64,000 bases of DNA, taken from NCBI GenBank assembly GCA_963700865.1, contig CAVOZC010000022.1, positions 310,001 through 374,000 of the forward strand, in the 5' to 3' direction. The DNA is from CAVOGJ01 sp963700865. Lineage in GTDB: Bacteria; Planctomycetota; Planctomycetia; Pirellulales; Pirellulaceae. The notes beneath the pieces are model-generated. The model did not search any database. It was not told the DNA's origin and saw only the letters and a program-made list of their open reading frames with translations. Positions 63,605 through 64,000 of this stretch are shown here, piece after piece (position 1 is the stretch's first letter; every line of letters starts with the position of its first letter). The position numbers and the translations under genes are program-made.

Positions 63605-64000
63605 CGCCGGACTTCGTAGTCACGCCGCCGCTCGGCCAGATAGCCAGCCGTACCTATTACGAGGTCACACGGCTGAGCCAGCTCGACCAATGGTGGCAAT
63701 GGTTGGTCATGCTGCTGATCGTGCTGTCGGTCGGCGGCCTGGTATGGTTGCTCTATCGGTTGGATGGAGTTGACCTGCCGCGAGCCACGCGCTGGGCGTT
63801 GATCCTGCTGCGGTTGGCCGCTTTCGTGGGCTTGCTCCTCTTCTTTCTGAAGATCGAGAAACGGAGCGAGCGGAGGATCGAAAAACACTCGCGAGCCATT
63901 CTGCTCATCGACACGAGCCAAAGCATGGGTCTGACCGACACGAACGAAGGCTCGACAACCACGTCGCGGATGTCGCTGGTCACCCAGACCTTGGCAGGCG
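63601..64000 (+). CDS. Second von Willebrand-domain membrane protein, 5' part
   Basis: The gene begins at an ATG overlapping the previous stop and leaves the window at base 64000, so only about 133 residues are seen. Two spans (WLVMLLIVLSVGGLVWLLY and LILLRLAAFVGLLLFFL) are followed by AILLIDTSQSMGLTD, whose DTSQS fits the metal-binding DxSxS motif. It is the fourth gene of the MoxR operon and a probable partner of the BatA-like protein. Confidence 0.9.
   Translation, partial: MTPDFVVTPPLGQIASRTYYEVTRLSQLDQWWQWLVMLLIVLSVGGLVWLLYRLDGVDLPRATRWALILLRLAAFVGLLLFFLKIEKRSERRIEKHSRAILLIDTSQSMGLTDTNEGSTTTSRMSLVTQTLAG

Overview
The window looks like a chromosomal segment of a planctomycete, probably of the Pirellula/Blastopirellula type. 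This is inferred from family content, not from a database search. The supporting signs are high GC, a split cytochrome b with giant multihaem cytochromes, an SHD1-like secreted protein, PQQ-propeller and TPR giants, a papain-like protease with a PEP-CTERM tail, a MoxR/DUF58/von Willebrand operon and palindromic intergenic repeats. No phage, insertion sequence, integrase, rRNA or CRISPR array was seen.

Layout. (1) 1-2038, minus: 5' part of cheW, then purD. (2) 2514-13952, plus: a bc-type quinol-oxidising complex (Rieske protein, cytochrome b in two polypeptides), a 1621-residue multihaem cytochrome c with a PDZ-like segment, two blue-copper modules and a dihaem lipoprotein. (3) 14004-23736, plus: an A2-type haem-copper oxidase locus with coxB, coxA, ctaA, ctaB, coxC, coxD, an ABC-2 exporter, a Sco copper chaperone, a DUF420 membrane protein and a small CPTC protein. 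Regions 2 and 3 together encode a respiratory chain from quinol to oxygen. (4) 23928-31148, minus: all seven mrp Na+/H+ antiporter subunits, an HPF-like protein and a tandem universal stress protein, with a divergent nhaR regulator: a sodium and stress island. (5) 32491-41071, minus: a VOC protein, a PEP-CTERM papain-like protease, a sigma-54 response regulator with its histidine kinase, an SHD1-like protein and guaB. (6) 41163-53014, minus: a compact block with an alpha/alpha-toroid protein, a TonB-like single-span protein, ExbB, two ExbD, a membrane-anchored PQQ propeller, a TPR-fused peptide-binding protein and an uncharacterised secreted protein. (7) 53441-64000: tRNA-Phe, HU on the minus strand, then on the plus strand a 1562-residue TPR/PQQ protein, MoxR, DUF58, a BatA-like protein and a second von Willebrand protein cut by the window end.

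Quality caveat. At about nineteen places a conserved protein continues without loss in another reading frame. Eight lie within 4515-5380, in cytochrome b. Most are net +1. Five are net +2/-1, four of them in GCGC-containing tracts. The encoded residues stay conserved across each break, so sequencing or assembly error is more likely than gene decay. Genes affected: petB, its partner, the multihaem cytochrome, the copper-protein pair, the DUF420 gene, nhaR, the PQQ protein, the peptide-binding protein and the DUF58 gene.

The best candidate for an undescribed system is region 6, an ExbB/ExbD motor locus with a TonB-like partner, a PQQ propeller and a solute-binding protein without its own transporter. 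It lies back to back with the MoxR/Bat operon of region 7.
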